Source: Limnochorda pilosa (lineage in GTDB: Bacteria > Bacillota > Limnochordia > Limnochordales > Limnochordaceae). Taken from it: 64,000 nucleotides of DNA. The number at the start of each line of letters is the position of its first letter. Position 1 is the stretch's first letter. The stretch covers positions 1,550,001 to 1,614,000 of the forward strand of contig NZ_AP014924.1 in the NCBI RefSeq assembly GCF_001544015.1. The letters are read 5' to 3'. Both the position numbers and the translations under genes were made by a program. The notes below the pieces were generated by a model. The model had not been told where the DNA came from. It was given only the letters and a program-made list of their open reading frames with translations, and did no database searches. This document shows positions 25,595 through 34,083 of this stretch, piece by piece.

Positions 25595-27216
25595 CCTTCC
25601 GCTCTCCCGGCCCCGTCATCCCGTGGGACCTGGTCGTCCTCGTACGGACCGCGTGGGGCTCTCGCCCGCTCAGGCTGCCGGCGGGGGTTGGCATGGCCCA
25701 CGAGCCGCGGGCGAAGCCCCCGCAGCCAGATCGGGACCCGTAGCGCTGCGTCGGCCAGGTCCCCGGTGGTGAGCGGCGTGACGGGGGACAGGTAAGGAAT
25801 GCCGAAGCTCCTGAGCCTGCAGAGGTGGACGAGGATGCCGAGGAGCCCGAGGATGATGCCGTACAGGCCCAGGGTGGCGGCCAGGAAGATCATCGGGAAG
25901 CGTATCAGTCGGATGGTGATCCCGAGGTTGAATCGGGGAAAGGTGAACGAGGCGATGCCCGTGAGCGCGACGATGATGACGACGGGAGCGCTGACGATTC
26001 CGGCCTGTACCGAGGCCTGGCCGATGACGAGGGCGCCGACGATGGTGACGGCCTGCCCGATGGGCTTGGGCAGCCGGATCCCTGCTTCCCGCAGCGCCTC
26101 GAAGGAGACTTCCATCATGAGGACTTCTACGATGGAGGGGAACGGGATGCCCTCCCGGGTCGCGGCCAGCGTGAGCAGCAGCGCGGTGGGGATCATCTCC
26201 TGATGGAACGTGGTGATCGCCACGTAGAGAGACGGGAGCAGGAGGGCGAGGAACGCGAAGAGGTACCGGAGCGCCCGAAGGGCCGTTCCGACGTAGAACC
26301 GCTCGTAGTAGTCCTCGCTGGCCTGCATGAGCCCGAACAGGGTCGTGGGAACGACCAGGGCGAAGGGCGAGCCGTCCACCAGGATCGCCACACGGCCCTC
26401 CAGAAGGTTGCCGGCCACGGCGTCGGGGCGTTCGGTGACCAGTGCCTGGGGGAACGGGGAGTAGGGGTAGTCCTCGATGAGCTCTTCGATGTAGGCGCTG
26501 TCGATGACACCGTCGATTCGGATGCCGGAGACCCGCCGCTGCACTTCCCGGACGAGCGTCTCCGGCGCGACGCCGCGGACGTAGGCGATCACCACGTCGG
26601 TTCGAGAGAGGTGCCCGACCCTCGAGCGGTCCAGCTTCAACTGCGGCGTCCGGATGCGCCGGCGGAGAAGGGCGGTGTTGGTGTTCAAGCTCTCGACGAA
26701 CCCCTCGTGGGGGCCGCGGATGACGGACTCGCTCTCCGGCTCGTCCACGCTGCGGTGCTCGAAGGCGCGGGCGTTCAGGAGGGTGCCCGAGCTCTCCCCG
26801 TCGACGAGAAGGGCTGCATCTCCGTGGAGGATGCCGTCGGCCAGCTCGCTCACGGTCGTGACCTTCTTCACGTGGGAGAGCGCGACCGCATGCTGCTCGA
26901 GGATGCGGCCCACCTCCTCCCCGCCGGCGACGTGCGTGCGGATGGGAAACGCCTCGTAGAGGAGGGGCCTGAGGACCGAGTCGTCGAGTCGGGCCGAATC
27001 GAGCAGCCCGTCGAGATAGGCGATGGCCGCCTTCCTGCCCCCGGCGATGCGGAAGCTGCGGCAAACCCAGTCCGAAGAGCCGTGGAACAGCCGGTCCAAG
27101 GTACCCAAGTTCAGGTCGAGGCTCTCGCTGAGAGGGAGTTCCTCCAGGATCTCGGCGGCCGCTCGCAGGGCTTCGAGGCCTTCGGCCTGGTCCCGGTGAA
27201 CGCCCGTGCGCTCCAT
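25591..27216 (-). CDS. Spore germination protein, GerA family
   Basis: The A-subunit of the germinant receptor, 541 residues if started at the ATG at 27216. It has a soluble N-terminal half (SESLDLNLGTLDRLFHGSSD, as in GerA relatives) and a C-terminal half with about five membrane helices (near residues 295-500). The start at 27216 has GAGGAAG close upstream. The frame is open to a GTG at 27450, which would add a 78-residue low-complexity extension without a ribosome binding site. The gene overlaps gerC. Expression late in sporulation is expected, but I see no clear forespore promoter. Confidence 0.9.
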   Translation of the reverse strand: MERTGVHRDQAEGLEALRAAAEILEELPLSESLDLNLGTLDRLFHGSSDWVCRSFRIAGGRKAAIAYLDGLLDSARLDDSVLRPLLYEAFPIRTHVAGGEEVGRILEQHAVALSHVKKVTTVSELADGILHGDAALLVDGESSGTLLNARAFEHRSVDEPESESVIRGPHEGFVESLNTNTALLRRRIRTPQLKLDRSRVGHLSRTDVVIAYVRGVAPETLVREVQRRVSGIRIDGVIDSAYIEELIEDYPYSPFPQALVTERPDAVAGNLLEGRVAILVDGSPFALVVPTTLFGLMQASEDYYERFYVGTALRALRYLFAFLALLLPSLYVAITTFHQEMIPTALLLTLAATREGIPFPSIVEVLMMEVSFEALREAGIRLPKPIGQAVTIVGALVIGQASVQAGIVSAPVVIIVALTGIASFTFPRFNLGITIRLIRFPMIFLAATLGLYGIILGLLGILVHLCRLRSFGIPYLSPVTPLTTGDLADAALRVPIWLRGLRPRLVGHANPRRQPERARAPRGPYEDDQVPRDDGAGRAEG

Positions 27217-27647
27217 GTCTTCCTCGTAGGGCGTGAGGATGCGGGGTCCGAGGCCTGTCTCGGCCGCGTCCCCGCGAAGGCCGGCGCCTCCGTCTTGGGA
27301 ACCCGTCGAGGCGACAGAGCCGGCGGCTTCTCCTGACCGCTCCTCGTTCTGCGCGCCTGAAGCCTCGCTCTGGAACCGCCGCGGGTCGATCGGCCACGAA
27401 CCTCCCAGACTCCACGGTCTCGCCCGTGGACCAGGCAAGACCTTGGGCACTTTGTGGGGCTTGTCTCACCGAGGAGAGGTCTGAAGAGAGTCTTTGCAGG
27501 ACGGGCAGACACTATGTCTCAGGCACCCGGCGTTGGCGCCGCTCGGCGTCCAGACGAGCCTCAGCTGGGCTTCGCGCTTCTCTCGGCGGAACGTGCTGGA
27601 GCCGTGAAGGGTTGCCACGTGCTGCCGGAAAGAGGAGCGCCCCCGTG

Positions 27648-28304
27648 TCACGATTCGGGGTGCTGGGTCCGCCCGTAACCCTCGAAGCGTTCTCGGAGCC
27701 GCTCCAGCTCTTCCGGGGGAAGGGGCTCGGGGAAGCCCAGCTGCAGGGCCAGGAAGCTCACCTCGGCCACGTGCTCCACGGCCAGGGCTCGGTCGAAGGC
27801 CTCCTCCGGGGTGGCGCCCACGGCCAGCACACCGTGCCGCTCCAGAAGCACCGCCCCGTACCGGTCCGCCAGGGTCTCCACGGCGGAAGCCGCGAGCTCC
27901 GCGGTCCCGAAGGTGGCGTAGGGGGCCAGGGGCACCCGATCGCCCACGGCCGCCACCATGTAGTGGAAGGGCGGGATCTCCCGCCCGGCGGTGGCGAAGG
28001 CAGAGGCGTAACGGCTGTGGGTGTGCACCACGCCGCCTACGTCGGGCCGGCGGCGGTAGACCTCCAGGTGCATGGGCGTCTCGGAGGAGGGCCGGCGGGC
28101 GCCTTCCAGACGTTCGCCGTCCGGTGCCAGCAGGGCCAGGTCGCCGGGCGCCATCTCCTGGTACGGAACGCCGCTGGGGGTGATCAGGACCCCCGACGGC
28201 GTGCGCATGCTCAGGTTGCCGCCGGTGCCCGAGACGAGCCGCTCCTCCAGCAGGCGTCGCCCCAGGGCCACCAGCCGGCGCCTGGGTTCTTGGTCGTCAC
28301 GCAT
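27648..28304 (-). CDS. Class II aldolase/adducin family protein (fuculose-phosphate aldolase-like)
   Basis: A 218-residue zinc-dependent aldolase relative. The metal-binding HTHSRYA motif is near residue 94 and the later His in LLERHGVLAVG near 155; the glutamate in SSETPMH near 74 would be catalytic. It probably cleaves a sugar phosphate such as L-fuculose 1-phosphate or ribulose phosphate, or acts in a methylthioribulose-type pathway. It stands alone with gaps of about 200 bp on both sides. The ATG at 28304 follows GGAGGGCGG. The substrate is uncertain. Confidence 0.85.
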   Translation of the reverse strand: MRDDQEPRRRLVALGRRLLEERLVSGTGGNLSMRTPSGVLITPSGVPYQEMAPGDLALLAPDGERLEGARRPSSETPMHLEVYRRRPDVGGVVHTHSRYASAFATAGREIPPFHYMVAAVGDRVPLAPYATFGTAELAASAVETLADRYGAVLLERHGVLAVGATPEEAFDRALAVEHVAEVSFLALQLGFPEPLPPEELERLRERFEGYGRTQHPES

Positions 28305-28518
28305 CGTCGATCACCGCCCTCCCTCCACGACCGAATCCGCACGGCAGGTGAGACAGTCCCAGGGCGGCAGCCATCGGGGAGCTGCGCACGGGTGCGGCCG
28401 TGGCCACCTGACCTCCATTCTAGTCCAGTGAAGCGAGGAATGGAAAGGCGATCACGCGCAGGAAGGGGGAGGCAGAGGCGGTCGCTCGAGCCGGGGTTCC
28501 CCTGACGCCGGAGGCGGT

Positions 28519-29160
28519 CTAGAGCCGGGCTCGTGCCTGCATCACCTTCTCCACGTGGCGGGCGGAGATCCGCTGGACCGTGCTGGCGGGGCGGGAGGGG
28601 CCCGCGTTGTAGTAGGCGACGGCCAGACGCACGTCACCGCCGGCCAGCTGGAGCATCATGGCCAGGTAGCGGGTGCCCAGGTCCACGTTCTCCCGCCAGT
28701 CCCACGGATCCCGGCCGCCCAGGGCCCGGAAGGTGGACGGCATGACCTGCATGGGTCCCACCTCACCCCGGCGGCCCAGGGCCCGTACGTTCCAGTCGGA
28801 CTCGGTCTGCCCCACGGCCACCACCAGCATGGGATCCACGCCGTAACGGCGGCTGGAGCGGTCCACCTGCGCGGCCAGGGCCCAGGGATCCACGCGGCTC
28901 TGGGATCCCAGCCGGGCTGCGATGGGGCGGATCCGCTCGAAGTAGGCCTCGTACTCCCGCAGCCGCTTCTCGGTGGAGCGCAGCGTCGATTGGAGCCTTT
29001 CCAGCTCCGCCTGCTTCGCCTCGGCCTCGGCGCGGCTTGCCTCCAGCGCTTGCTCGGAGAGGCGGATGATGGCCTGCTGGCCCGCCAGAGCCCAACTGAA
29101 GAGGACGCAAAGAAAGAGGATGGCCCCCCACAGGGCATGGGGGCGTTTCGTGCTCCGCAT
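28519..29160 (-). CDS. Membrane-anchored lytic transglycosylase
   Basis: The 213-residue protein has an N-terminal membrane segment (ALWGAILFLCVLFSWALAG), a coiled coil (about 34-75), and an SLT domain (about 95-200) with the catalytic glutamate in VGQTESDWNVRALG followed by GEVGPMQVMP and a YNAG motif. It should cut peptidoglycan outside the membrane. The ATG has GGAGGGAGG upstream. A second transglycosylase of similar type lies at 51158-51748. Confidence 0.88.
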   Translation of the reverse strand: MRSTKRPHALWGAILFLCVLFSWALAGQQAIIRLSEQALEASRAEAEAKQAELERLQSTLRSTEKRLREYEAYFERIRPIAARLGSQSRVDPWALAAQVDRSSRRYGVDPMLVVAVGQTESDWNVRALGRRGEVGPMQVMPSTFRALGGRDPWDWRENVDLGTRYLAMMLQLAGGDVRLAVAYYNAGPSRPASTVQRISARHVEKVMQARARL

Positions 29161-29278
29161 GGGCCTGCCTCCCTCCGGGACAAGTCTATTTCGGAGGGAT
29201 GGGGGGCAGAACGCCCCACGCGCTTGGGATGACGGGGGAGGGGGACGTGGCAGGGCTGAATCCGCCCAGGGTGAGCTC

Positions 29279-29692
29279 TCAGGGAGGCAGCTCGGGCTCG
29301 TCGCCCCGGATGAGGCCGGGGTCAGGGGAGAGGCGGGGGAAGGGTGGGGGAGGCTCCAGCGGGCTGAGGCCGGGCCCGGCGAGGGCTTGCTGCGCCAGCC
29401 GAGTCCAGCGGCTGGCCTGGTGCAGGATCTCTTCCACGTCCAGGCCCAGGTGGTGCGGGCGGTAGGGCTCCAGGCGGGTGCGTGCCTTCGCCATCTGCTT
29501 CACCACACCCGCCGGGTTGGCCCGCTGGGCGTGGACGAAGGCCGAAGCGTAGATGATGAGGCCCTGGTAGAAGGGGCTCCGGTTCCGCCGCCAGGCGCCC
29601 TCCAGGACCTCGTGGCTCTCCCAGAAGAGCTCCTGGTTGAAGAGCTCCAGGAAGCGCAGGAACTCGGCCTGGAAGCGGCTCGCTCCGCTCAC
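29279..29692 (-). CDS. DUF309 family protein
   Basis: A 137-residue protein of the DUF309 family, recognised by FNQELFWESHEVLEGAWR and the following FYQGLIIYASAFVHAQR. The family is helical and its function is unknown. The C-terminal 25 residues are proline-rich. The GTG start at 29692 has GAGGGGG upstream. A 15-base poly-C tract (poly-G on this gene's strand) lies 35 bp upstream, between it and yjbQ, and may affect its expression. Confidence 0.8.
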   Translation of the reverse strand: MSGASRFQAEFLRFLELFNQELFWESHEVLEGAWRRNRSPFYQGLIIYASAFVHAQRANPAGVVKQMAKARTRLEPYRPHHLGLDVEEILHQASRWTRLAQQALAGPGLSPLEPPPPFPRLSPDPGLIRGDEPELPP

Positions 29693-29726
29693 CCGGACCG
29701 CCCCCTCGTCAGCGTGACCCCATGGG

Positions 29727-29741
29727 CCCCCCCCCCCCCCC
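29727..29741. repeat. Homopolymer tract of 15 C
   Basis: Fifteen consecutive C residues (G on the minus strand) lie between the stop of the yjbQ-like gene and the start of the DUF309 gene. Tracts of this length are prone to slippage. It is in the leader of the DUF309 gene if the two are co-transcribed. Confidence 0.9.
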
Positions 29742-29747
29742 GGCCGT

Positions 29748-30182
29748 CTACTCGCCCAGGACCTTGATGATCACCCGCTTCTTCCGCTGCCCGTCCCACT
29801 CGCCGTAGAAGACCCGCTGCCAGGGCCCGAAGTCCAGCCGACCCTCGGTGACGGGGACGATCACCTCGTGCCCCAGGGTGAGGCTGCGCAGGTGTGCGGC
29901 GCCGTTGTCCTCGCCGGTGCGGTTGTGGAGGTAGTCGTCGCCCCGGGATGGGTGATGGTCCCATGGGGCCACGTGGCCCTCGAGCCAGTCGAGGATGTCC
30001 TGCCAGAGGCCGCTCTCGTGGTCGTTGACGAAGACGGAGGCGGTGATGTGCATGGCGCTCACCAGCACCATCCCCTCGCGCACGCCGGACTTCTCGAGCG
30101 CCCCCTGCACCCGGTCCGTGATGTCGATGATCTCCTGCCGCTTGCGGGTGTTGAAGGTGAGGTACTCGGTGTGGCTCTTCAT
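29748..30182 (-). CDS. YjbQ family protein (secondary thiamine-phosphate synthase)
   Basis: A 144-residue protein of the YjbQ/UPF0047 family. It starts [20 protein letters not shown] and contains [32 protein letters not shown] and [13 protein letters not shown], all family hallmarks with the conserved histidines. Members have weak thiamine-phosphate synthase activity in vitro, and the physiological role is unsettled. The ATG at 30182 follows GGAGGGAG. Its upstream region (30183-30441) is shared with the divergent ketopantoate reductase gene. Confidence 0.88.
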   Translation of the reverse strand: MKSHTEYLTFNTRKRQEIIDITDRVQGALEKSGVREGMVLVSAMHITASVFVNDHESGLWQDILDWLEGHVAPWDHHPSRGDDYLHNRTGEDNGAAHLRSLTLGHEVIVPVTEGRLDFGPWQRVFYGEWDGQRKKRVIIKVLGE

Positions 30183-30400
30183 GACGGGCGCTCCCTCCGG
30201 GCTGGGGTCTCCAGTCAGCCTGCGCGGAGGGAGTTTTCCCCGAAGGGTGGCGGACTCCTGCCAGGGGAGCTTCTCGTCGGGCTGCCGCGGCGCTTCGTAC
30301 CGCGGCGCCCGTGCCGACCGTGCGGCCGGAGCAGGGAACGATCCTGGAGCGGTCGAAGGCAACGGGGTACGGCTCGAGAGCAGCACGTGGCGCCAATGGC

Positions 30401-30429
30401 GCCGCCCCCACGCGCGTGTGGGTGAACCG
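30401..30429 (+). repeat. Solitary CRISPR-repeat-like hairpin upstream of the panE-like gene
   Basis: The 29-bp stretch matches the array repeat at 24 of 29 positions, including CCCCACGCGCGTG and GGGTGAACCG. The CCCAC/GTGGG stem is kept. No second copy lies 61 bp away. The GGAGG ribosome binding site of the next gene begins on the last bases of the element. Confidence 0.75.
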
Positions 30430-30441
30430 GAGGCGAGCAGG

Positions 30442-31368
30442 TTGCGGATCGGAGTGGTGGGGGTGGGGGCCGTGGGAGGTTTCTTCGGGTGCCTCCTCAG
30501 CCGGGCGGCGGCCGAGGTGACCCTTCTGGCGCGGGGGGCGCACCTGGAGGCCATCCGGCGCGACGGGTTGCGGGTGCGGAGCCCCCTGGCCGCCGACGAC
30601 GGGGGAGAGTGGGTGGCCCGGCCCGCCGCCACGGACGATCCGGCCCTGGCCGGCCCCCAGGATCTGATCCTCTTCGCCGTGAAGAGCTACGACACCGAGG
30701 AGGTCGCCCGCATCATGGCCCCCATGGTGGCGTCCGAGACGACGATCCTTTGCCTTCAGAACGGCGTCGACAACGAGGCGAAGCTGGCGGCGCTCTACGG
30801 TGAGGATCGGGTGCTGCCGGGCGTGGTCTACATCGGGGCGGAGCGGGTGGCACCCGGGCTCATCGAGCACCGGGCCCGGGGCGAGATCCTCTTCGGAGAG
30901 GCCGCGGGCGGGCGCAGCGAGCGGGTCGAGCGCATCCGGCAGGTGCTGGCGGCCGCGGGCATCCAGGTGCATGCGGTGGACGACATCCGCTCCGCCAAGT
31001 GGGAGAAGTTCCTCTTCAACGTGGGGCTCAACGCCTTCAGCGCCCTCACCGGGGGCACGGCGGCCCGCCTGGTGGCCACCCCGGCGGCCCGGTGGGTCTT
31101 CGAGACCAGCCTGGGGGAGGCCCTGGCCGTGGCCCGGGCGAGCGGGGTGGACCTGGGCGAGGACGTGATCGAGCGGCTGGTGCGGACGGCTTCCGCCATG
31201 CACGTGACCAGCTCTATGGAGCAGGACCTGAGCCACGGAAGGCCCCTGGAGCTCGACACCTTCAACGGGTACGTCGTCCGGGAGGGCCGCCGCCTGGGGC
31301 TGGAGACCCCGGTGAACGCCACCCTCTACGGGGTGATGGAGGTGCGGGCGGAGGTGGGTCGGGGCTAG
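30442..31368 (+). CDS. panE: 2-dehydropantoate 2-reductase (ketopantoate reductase family)
   Basis: A 308-residue NADPH-dependent reductase of the ApbA/PanE family, which makes pantoate for coenzyme A synthesis. The N-terminus [18 protein letters not shown] is the dinucleotide-binding GxGxxG. KSYDTEE and LQNGVDNE follow, and the C-terminal domain has [20 protein letters not shown] with the catalytic lysine. The TTG at 30442 is the start: GGAGG lies 10 bases before it and the Rossmann strand begins directly. The CRISPR-like hairpin ends just before that ribosome binding site. Family members also reduce other 2-keto acids. Confidence 0.87.
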   Translation: MRIGVVGVGAVGGFFGCLLSRAAAEVTLLARGAHLEAIRRDGLRVRSPLAADDGGEWVARPAATDDPALAGPQDLILFAVKSYDTEEVARIMAPMVASETTILCLQNGVDNEAKLAALYGEDRVLPGVVYIGAERVAPGLIEHRARGEILFGEAAGGRSERVERIRQVLAAAGIQVHAVDDIRSAKWEKFLFNVGLNAFSALTGGTAARLVATPAARWVFETSLGEALAVARASGVDLGEDVIERLVRTASAMHVTSSMEQDLSHGRPLELDTFNGYVVREGRRLGLETPVNATLYGVMEVRAEVGRG

Positions 31369-31378
31369 GTGCAAGGGC

Positions 31379-31407
31379 TTGCGCCCGCCCGAGCCCTCTG
31401 GTACCAT
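31379..31407 (+). promoter_or_regulatory. Promoter of the tRNA-Leu gene
   Basis: TTGCGC (31379-31384) and TACCAT (31402-31407) are exactly 17 bp apart. The expected start lies about 12 bp before the tRNA. Confidence 0.6.
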
Positions 31408-31425
31408 AACGTCAGCGATACCCGG

Positions 31426-31509
31426 GCCGAAGTGGCGGAATGGCAGACGCGGGCGACTCAAAATCGTCTGGGGCAACCCATGCGGGTTCGACTCCCGCCT
31501 TCGGCACCA
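31426..31509 (+). tRNA. tRNA-Leu (anticodon CAA)
   Basis: An 84-base tRNA with encoded CCA. The acceptor arms GCCGAAG (31426-31432) and CTTCGGC (31499-31505) pair fully. The anticodon stem GGCGA/TCGTC encloses loop CTCAAAA with anticodon CAA, reading UUG. The T-arm has GGTTCGACTCC, and there is a long variable arm as in class II tRNAs. It has its own promoter and a strong terminator. Confidence 0.96.
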
Positions 31510-31518
31510 AGCCCTTAA

Positions 31519-31570
31519 CCCCCAGGGGGTACCGAAACCGCTCTGTAGCGGGCCTCCTGGGGGTCTTTTC
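31519..31570 (+). terminator. Rho-independent terminator of tRNA-Leu
   Basis: CCCCCAGG (31519-31526) and CCTGGGGG (31556-31563) form the stem, followed by TCTTTTC. It begins 9 bases after the tRNA end. Confidence 0.85.
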
Positions 31571-31584
31571 TTCCTCCCCGCGCC

Positions 31585-31635
31585 AACCCCCAGATCACCG
31601 ATCCGAACGTCATCTTCGTGGGGCAGCGGATCTGC
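31585..31635 (+). pseudogene. LysM domain remnant
   Basis: The sequence [17 protein letters not shown] is the C-terminal half of a LysM peptidoglycan-binding motif (usually NPQI.DPN.I.PGQ.IC.P). Nothing of the N-terminal half remains, as the tRNA terminator precedes it directly. The rest of 31571-31989 shows no other recognisable gene. Confidence 0.5.
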
Positions 31636-31989
31636 CCCGGGGAACTGCGTCACGGTACGGGCGGTCAACCTGGCCCAGGGTACCTTCGGTCCCATCGTGC
31701 TGGCGGCCATGGTGCGGGAGTGCCGGGGACCTGCGTGACGGTTGCCATGGCTCGGCATGGCCCGCCAGGTGACCGTTTCCACGCGGCGCCGGTGTCGCCG
31801 GACCAGGGAGCACGGCAGGGAGGACGGTTTCTGGGGAGCGCGCGCTCCCGCACCCTCAAGCCGTTCCCGCGCCCCGCCGAAGCAAGGAGACGGGGAGGTG
31901 GCGGCACCCGCCGCCCGGGACACGGGCCTGATTCGGTGGCCCCTCGGGCGGCGGGTGCCGATGCCACGCGGGGAGTGGGGGTCGGAGCC

Positions 31990-33801
31990 ATGGGCAAGCC
32001 GGTTTTCACAGAAACGACGGGCAGGTTCGACGAAGGGACCCAAGCCGACGGGGCCGTTCCTGGCGGGGGGGCCTGGGCGGACGGCGCCGCGGGAGAGCGG
32101 GGCGACGGCGCAGCCAGCGGTCCCCCCACCCTTCACGCTCCCCGCCGCGGCCGCCTGGGCCTGGGCCGGAGGCTCGGCGCCCAGTCGCTCGCCCGGCAGA
32201 TGGTGCTGGGCTTCACGGTGGTCATGGCGGGGTTCGTCTTCTTCGGCGCAGGGACCCTCTACCTCCTGGGCCAGTTGGGCTCTGGGCTCGATCGCCTCTT
32301 GGAGCAGAGCCGGGCCACCGCCGCGCTGGCCCGCGTCCAGCAATCGCTCGCGGTGATGGAGGCGGACCTGCAGGCCAAGCAGGCCGCCTTCGACCTCCTG
32401 GAGACCATGGATCTGAAGATCTCGGCCTTCTCGGCCGAGGCCCGGCGGATCGCGAGCGAAGGGGTTCCCGCCGTCACCCGCTACCTTTCGGAGGATCAGG
32501 CCGCCCGTCTGGAGCAGGCGGCCCGCTCGGCCGCCGGAGCCCTGGCCGGGCTTGGCGTCGAGGCCCCTCGCGCCCGCAAGCTCGACGGCCTCACCCGGGC
32601 GGGCGAGGCTTTCGACCTGCTGACGGGTGCGGTCCGGAGCGCAGGCGTGGAGCTCGCCCAGGCAGGGGACGGGGTGTGGACCGAGCAGATGCGCCTGGAG
32701 CAGGTGGGACGCTGGGCCGCGGCCGCCATCCTGGGTGTGGGCCTCCTCATGGCCGTGGCCGTGACGCTTCTCTTCCTCCGCCGGCTGCGGAGCACCGTGC
32801 ACCGCCTGCGGACCCTGTCGGATGAGTCGGCCGGGGGCTCTGCCCGGGCGGAGAAGGCCGTGGAGGAGCTGGGAGTGTTCGGACAGGAGCTCTCGGGAAC
32901 CTTCGCCGAGATGAAGCGCTCCTTCGACGAGGTGGCGGCGGGCAGCCGCTCGGCGGCCGACGGTGCGGCGCGCATCACCGAAGCCATGGGGCGCACGGCC
33001 GAAGAGGCGGCCGCCCTGGAGCAGGCCGCCGCCGAGGCCCGGGATCTGGCCGCACGCTCGGGTGAGGCCGTGGAGGCCACCGCCGGCGAGGTGGGGCGGG
33101 GCCGGCAGGGAGCGGGCGCGATGGTGGAGGCCGTGCGCCAGGCCAGCACCGAGGCGGTGGAGGTGCACGGCCTGGTGGCCTCGTTCGCGGAGCAGATGGG
33201 CCGCATCAGCGAGATCCTGGACACCATGGAGGCCATCGCCGCCCAGACCAACCTGCTCGCCCTCAACGCGGCCATCGAGGCGGCGCGGGCGGGCGAGCAG
33301 GGCCGGGGGTTCGCGGTGGTGGCGGCCGAGGTGCGCAAACTGGCCAGCGAGAGCGGAGCGGCAGCAGGTCAGATCCGGCAGATCGCCGGACAGGTGGAAG
33401 GTGCCACGCGCCAGGTGGTTCAGGCGGTGCAGGGCATCGCCTCGGGGATCGATGCCGTGGAGGAGCGGGCGAAGGAGGTGGCCGGCGCCCTGGAGGCGGT
33501 GGCGGCCACCTTCGACGAGCTGAAGCGGAACGTGATGACAGTCCAGGAGACGGCCACCTCCCAGTTCGAGCAGGTGGCCCGGGTGAGCCGCCGCACCGAA
33601 GAGGTGGTAGCCACCACCCAGGAGATCGTGGCCCAGTTCGAGGAGACAGGCGCCGCCCTGGAAGGCCTCACCGATCGGGTGCATCATCTGGAGGCCGGGG
33701 CCGCCAGGCTCGCCGCCCGGCTGCAGGAGCTGAGGGGGGTGGCCGAGAATCAGGCCGAGGCCGCCCGAGCCGTTCACGGGCAGGTGGGGGATCTCGCCTG
33801 A
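31990..33801 (+). CDS. Methyl-accepting chemotaxis protein
   Basis: A chemoreceptor of 603 residues from the ATG at 31990. An N-terminal Gly/Ala-rich cytoplasmic tail (about 1-65) precedes TM1 ([20 protein letters not shown]), then a helical extracytoplasmic region of about 140 residues, TM2 ([20 protein letters not shown]), and a long signalling domain. The hairpin tip [20 protein letters not shown] followed by [19 protein letters not shown] is the hallmark that contacts CheA/CheW. Upstream in-frame starts to 31618 would run through the LysM remnant and are rejected. No che or flagellar genes are in the window. Confidence 0.9.
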   Translation: MGKPVFTETTGRFDEGTQADGAVPGGGAWADGAAGERGDGAASGPPTLHAPRRGRLGLGRRLGAQSLARQMVLGFTVVMAGFVFFGAGTLYLLGQLGSGLDRLLEQSRATAALARVQQSLAVMEADLQAKQAAFDLLETMDLKISAFSAEARRIASEGVPAVTRYLSEDQAARLEQAARSAAGALAGLGVEAPRARKLDGLTRAGEAFDLLTGAVRSAGVELAQAGDGVWTEQMRLEQVGRWAAAAILGVGLLMAVAVTLLFLRRLRSTVHRLRTLSDESAGGSARAEKAVEELGVFGQELSGTFAEMKRSFDEVAAGSRSAADGAARITEAMGRTAEEAAALEQAAAEARDLAARSGEAVEATAGEVGRGRQGAGAMVEAVRQASTEAVEVHGLVASFAEQMGRISEILDTMEAIAAQTNLLALNAAIEAARAGEQGRGFAVVAAEVRKLASESGAAAGQIRQIAGQVEGATRQVVQAVQGIASGIDAVEERAKEVAGALEAVAATFDELKRNVMTVQETATSQFEQVARVSRRTEEVVATTQEIVAQFEETGAALEGLTDRVHHLEAGAARLAARLQELRGVAENQAEAARAVHGQVGDLA

Positions 33802-33844
33802 GGCTGCGAGCGAGCCATCGACTCGGACCTGAGGATGCAAGGCG

Positions 33845-33930
33845 TTGCCAGATCGTCGCTCCCGCACGTATTCTCCCCTGGACACCCTAGATGTAGGTTA
33901 CTAGATTGTTAACGGGTCCATATCTTGTGG
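33845..33930 (+). promoter_or_regulatory. Possible promoter and NrdR-like site upstream of nrdJ
   Basis: TTGCCA (33845-33850) and TATTCT (33869-33874) are 18 bp apart. Downstream, 33915-33930 (containing ATATCTTGTG) agrees with the NrdR-box consensus ACACWATATWTWGTGT at about 10 of 16 positions, mainly in one half. The promoter is plausible; the NrdR site is weak. Confidence 0.3.
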
Positions 33931-34083
33931 ATCCGGGGCCGGCCCGGTGTCGTCGCGACAAGGCGGACTCCGGGGCTGGACGCGAACGTGCGTTTGCTGT
34001 ATGCTGAAGGGGAGACGGTTGCGGGGCCGGCACCGGCTGCTACCGGGCGTGGCGCGGTCTCGCCGCACTGGGAGGAAGACGGC

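Noticed and set aside
29209-29237. CRISPR-repeat-like stretch (gccccacgcgc) upstream of the lytic transglycosylase gene
   Set aside because: Only about 16 of 29 positions match, and the second arm and handle are broken; chance is likely in GC-rich DNA.
29689-33885. 1398-codon minus-strand frame
   Set aside because: It crosses a tRNA, a terminator and the antisense of three genes; it is an artefact of high GC.
33915-33930. Confident NrdR box upstream of nrdJ
   Set aside because: Only about 10 of 16 consensus positions match and there is no second box; kept only as a weak possibility.
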